IMG/VR virus record: IMGVR_UViG_3300015262_000285
Location: 1-32,591 of that record
Direction: 5' to 3' (one strand)
Length of the DNA stretch: 32,591 bases
From: a virus
Shown here piece after piece: positions 31,261-32,591 of this stretch. The notes beneath the pieces are model-generated. The model was not told the origin of the DNA, searched no databases, and saw nothing but the letters and a program-made list of their open reading frames with translations. The translations under genes and the position numbers were made by a program. The stretch's first letter is position 1. The number at the start of each line of letters is the position of its first letter.

Positions 31261-31290
31261 TTTGACGCATTTTGACGCACTTTGAGCGCT
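31261..31290. repeat. Three 10-bp tandem repeats next to cos
   Basis: TTTGACGCAT, TTTGACGCAC and the diverged TTTGAGCGCT follow each other directly with a 10-bp period, close to one helical turn. The location 12-41 bp right of the cos candidate suggests a terminase-binding (cosB-like) element, which is inference. Confidence 0.5.
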
Positions 31291-31446
31291 TTTTCGTGCG
31301 GGTGGTGTGGCGACGTGGGATCGGTGTTGTTTTCGCGCTGCGCCGCGTCCTGGCGCGGCTATGGGCTATGTAGGGCGTCTCTATGCTGACGATCATTCAT
31401 CTTCACGCCGACGCATCATCGCCGCGTATTGCGACCTCAAGAACTC

Positions 31447-31476
31447 TTGATATACTGTATGTATGTACAGTATTTT
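31447..31476 (+). promoter_or_regulatory. LexA-controlled (SOS) promoter
   Basis: The 20-bp element at 31453-31472 is TACTGTATGTATGTACAGTA. It keeps both CTGT/ACAG half-sites at the canonical 8-bp spacing and differs from the ideal E. coli-type SOS box only at two inner positions. It fills the 18-bp spacer of a promoter with -35 TTGATA (31447-31452) and -10 TATTTT (31471-31476). Repression by LexA and induction after DNA damage follow from established knowledge. It points at the three-gene group beginning at 31491. Confidence 0.88.
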
Positions 31477-31490
31477 ATTCAGGTGTCATA

Positions 31491-31829
31491 ATGATTGTAA
31501 AAATGTTAAAGATGCGCCTTGCTGGCGTGGAGGTGCCCAAGCGACGGCTGCATGATCGCTACAACTCAGCACAGTCCGGCAAGTTGGAAGTCGTTGAAAC
31601 GACGGACCAGGGTCTGCACCGTCTGGTAAAGCTGGCCCGCTTCACTCATGAAGGGAGCGGAAACCACGTTGAGACACTTTTCGATGTGAATTTGCTCTGG
31701 TATCGGGATGGGCGCATGGTGTTGTCAGGGTTTGAGCGCAGCAAAAAAGATATGCAATTTTGCGACTATGCGCAGTCCTGGCTGTGTTTTGTCGGGACGG
31801 AACCGCCGCCAATGCCGGAAGGCAGGTAG
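31491..31829 (+). CDS. SOS-controlled protein of unknown function (112 aa)
   Basis: Not recognised. A 112-aa soluble protein with a basic N-terminal part (K-M-R-L-A-G-V-E-V-P-K-R-R-L) and a beta-rich second half (V-E-T-L-F-D-V-N-L-L-W-Y-R-D-G-R-M-V-L-S-G-F-E-R). ATG 31491 follows the SOS promoter, with AGGT seven bases upstream; the longer frame to 31383 would run through the promoter. The first gene after a LexA box, between cos and the expected att site, is the place of the tum antirepressor in phage 186. It could instead be a partner of SRAP. No sequence similarity to Tum was seen. Confidence 0.65.
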   Translation: MIVKMLKMRLAGVEVPKRRLHDRYNSAQSGKLEVVETTDQGLHRLVKLARFTHEGSGNHVETLFDVNLLWYRDGRMVLSGFERSKKDMQFCDYAQSWLCFVGTEPPPMPEGR

Positions 31830-31839
31830 AATAAATTGC

Positions 31840-32478
31840 ATGTGCGCCGACTATACCCCCAGCCGTAGCGATCAAATCGAACAGCATTTCGCTGTCCGCT
31901 CCCCCCAGTTTGACCTGCCGCCGGAAGCCTGGCCGGGATACATGGCGCCGATCATTCGCGCCTCGCACGAGGTGCCCGGTGAGCTGGAAGTCGCGCCGGC
32001 ATGTTTCGGGATGGTGCCACATTGGGCCGATATGAAGCTGGCGCGCCAGACCTATAACGCCCGCACCGAAACGGTGGCGCAGAAGCCATCCTTCCGCAAT
32101 GCCTGGAAGCGCAAACAGTTCTGCATTATTCCGGCGGATAATTTCTTTGAGCCTTGTTACGAGACTGGAAAGCCGGTGCGCTGGCGCATCGAGCGCGCCG
32201 ATGGGATGCCGGCCGCCATCGCCGGGATCTGGGAATTCCGGCCGCAAGATTTGCTGCTGTCGTTCTCGATGCTGACGATAAATGCCGATGGCCACCCGCT
32301 CATGCAGCGTTTTCACAAGCCGGATGATGAAAAACGGATGGTGATGATCCTCGACCCGGACCAGTATCACGGCTGGCTCGATGGTTCCCTTGTGGCCGAA
32401 GAGGATTTGTTCCAGCAGTATCCTGCAGAACGCCTGCTGGCTGTAGCGGATCCACTTCCGCCGCGTGTGAAAAAATGA
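31840..32478 (+). CDS. SRAP (HMCES/YedK-like) abasic-site protein
   Basis: A 212-aa SOS response-associated peptidase. ATG 31840 gives the invariant M-C start, with Cys2 as the residue that crosslinks to abasic sites in single-stranded DNA. Other family marks: Y-N-A-R-T-E-T-V (catalytic Glu region), C-I-I-P-A-D-N-F-F-E, and a histidine in R-F-H-K-P-D-D-E-K-R-M-V, a variant of the usual H-x-R-M-P. The upstream in-frame ATG (31708) lies in the preceding gene and would bury Cys2. It is second in the LexA-controlled operon and overlaps the next ORF by four bases. It could be phage cargo or host flank. Confidence 0.9.
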   Translation: MCADYTPSRSDQIEQHFAVRSPQFDLPPEAWPGYMAPIIRASHEVPGELEVAPACFGMVPHWADMKLARQTYNARTETVAQKPSFRNAWKRKQFCIIPADNFFEPCYETGKPVRWRIERADGMPAAIAGIWEFRPQDLLLSFSMLTINADGHPLMQRFHKPDDEKRMVMILDPDQYHGWLDGSLVAEEDLFQQYPAERLLAVADPLPPRVKK

Positions 32479-32591
32479 ACACGGGCCTGATCGCGCGCGT
32501 ATGGCCGCTGGATGCGGACCTTAATGTCGGCAGCAGGCCCGAGACAGTTTTCACTAGGCCATCGGGCGAACTGCTAGCCAAGGCATTGTGA
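32475..32591 (+). CDS. Very small ORF after SRAP (38 aa)
   Basis: An ORF of 38 codons that starts inside the SRAP stop (ATGA) and ends at the last base of the window. The product begins M-N-T-G-L-I-A-R-V-W-P-L and is not recognised. The overlap favours translation with SRAP. A short frame at a prophage edge may also be the remnant or hybrid of a longer gene cut by att recombination; the flank is not visible. Confidence 0.4.
   Translation: MNTGLIARVWPLDADLNVGSRPETVFTRPSGELLAKAL

Larger units (their letters stand above)
30988..31490. other. Non-coding region with terminator, cos and SOS promoter
   Basis: About 500 bp without a supported gene. In order it holds an 11-bp direct repeat (30995 and 31018, GCCGCGATAGC), the terminator at 31061-31084, a small dyad at 31202-31222 (TGCGCC/GGCGCA), the cos candidate at 31231, three 10-bp repeats at 31261-31290 and the LexA-controlled promoter at 31447-31476. 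Frames crossing it are not convincing. Confidence 0.6.

Noticed and set aside
1-32591. Attachment sites and tRNA genes
   Set aside because: No tRNA-like sequence or long direct repeat flanking the phage was seen; the left flank is absent and the right end may stop before attR.
1-32591. CRISPR arrays or insertion sequences
   Set aside because: The only regular repeats are coding repeats in H and T and the short units near cos; no transposase was found.

Overview
The window is almost entirely a P2-like (Peduovirus-type) temperate myophage genome in prophage order. The genes match the P2 set Q-P-O-N-M-L-X-(lysis)-R-S-V-W-J-I-H-G-FI-FII-E/E'-T-U-D, with P2-like lengths, 4-nt stop/start overlaps and the E/E' frameshift. 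The structural genes are GC-rich, with long antisense shadow frames. The early-gene set (GpA type, Ogr inside the early operon) resembles P2-like phages of Burkholderiales such as the phiRSA1/phiE202 type. The host is therefore most likely a high-GC betaproteobacterium; this is inference, because no host marker gene is present.

Layout. 1-969 is a rightward tyrosine integrase. 1001-5565 is a leftward early operon. In transcription order it holds a ribbon-helix-helix protein, two small ORFs, the Ogr-type late activator, several small ORFs, the GpA replication initiator, a small ORF and an AlpA/Xis-like protein. It is driven by a near-consensus promoter (5601-5629) whose 17-bp spacer lies inside a perfect 18-bp operator. 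The divergent XRE repressor gene (C) starts 10 bp beyond the promoter. 6060-9355 is accessory DNA with lower GC: a DUF1496-like ORF with an unclear start, an Mrr-type nuclease, and an AAA ATPase fused to a DUF4435/TOPRIM-like domain. This is the best candidate for an undescribed anti-phage system. 9356-21353 holds tail and baseplate genes (D to V, leftward). 21436-21919 is a GIY-YIG moron with its own sigma70-type promoter between V and S. 21952-25088 holds S, R, Rz/Rz1, endolysin, holin, X and L. 25195-27766 holds M, N and O. 27903-30987 holds the rightward P, Q and a small zinc-finger gene.

31061-31290 contains an intrinsic terminator, a strong match to the P2 cos core and short tandem repeats. 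To the right, a consensus LexA box sits inside a promoter that drives a 112-aa unknown gene, an SRAP (HMCES/YedK-like) gene and a 38-aa ORF. The position between cos and the expected att site, plus SOS control, recalls the tum operon of phage 186. The prophage may therefore be SOS-inducible even though P2 is not.

Logic of the element: C represses the early operon. That operon carries replication (A), late activation (Ogr) and probably excision, so lifting repression commits the phage to lysis in one step. The accessory genes are transcribed in the same direction as C, or from their own promoters, and would be available during lysogeny. No att sites, tRNA genes, CRISPR arrays or insertion sequences were found.
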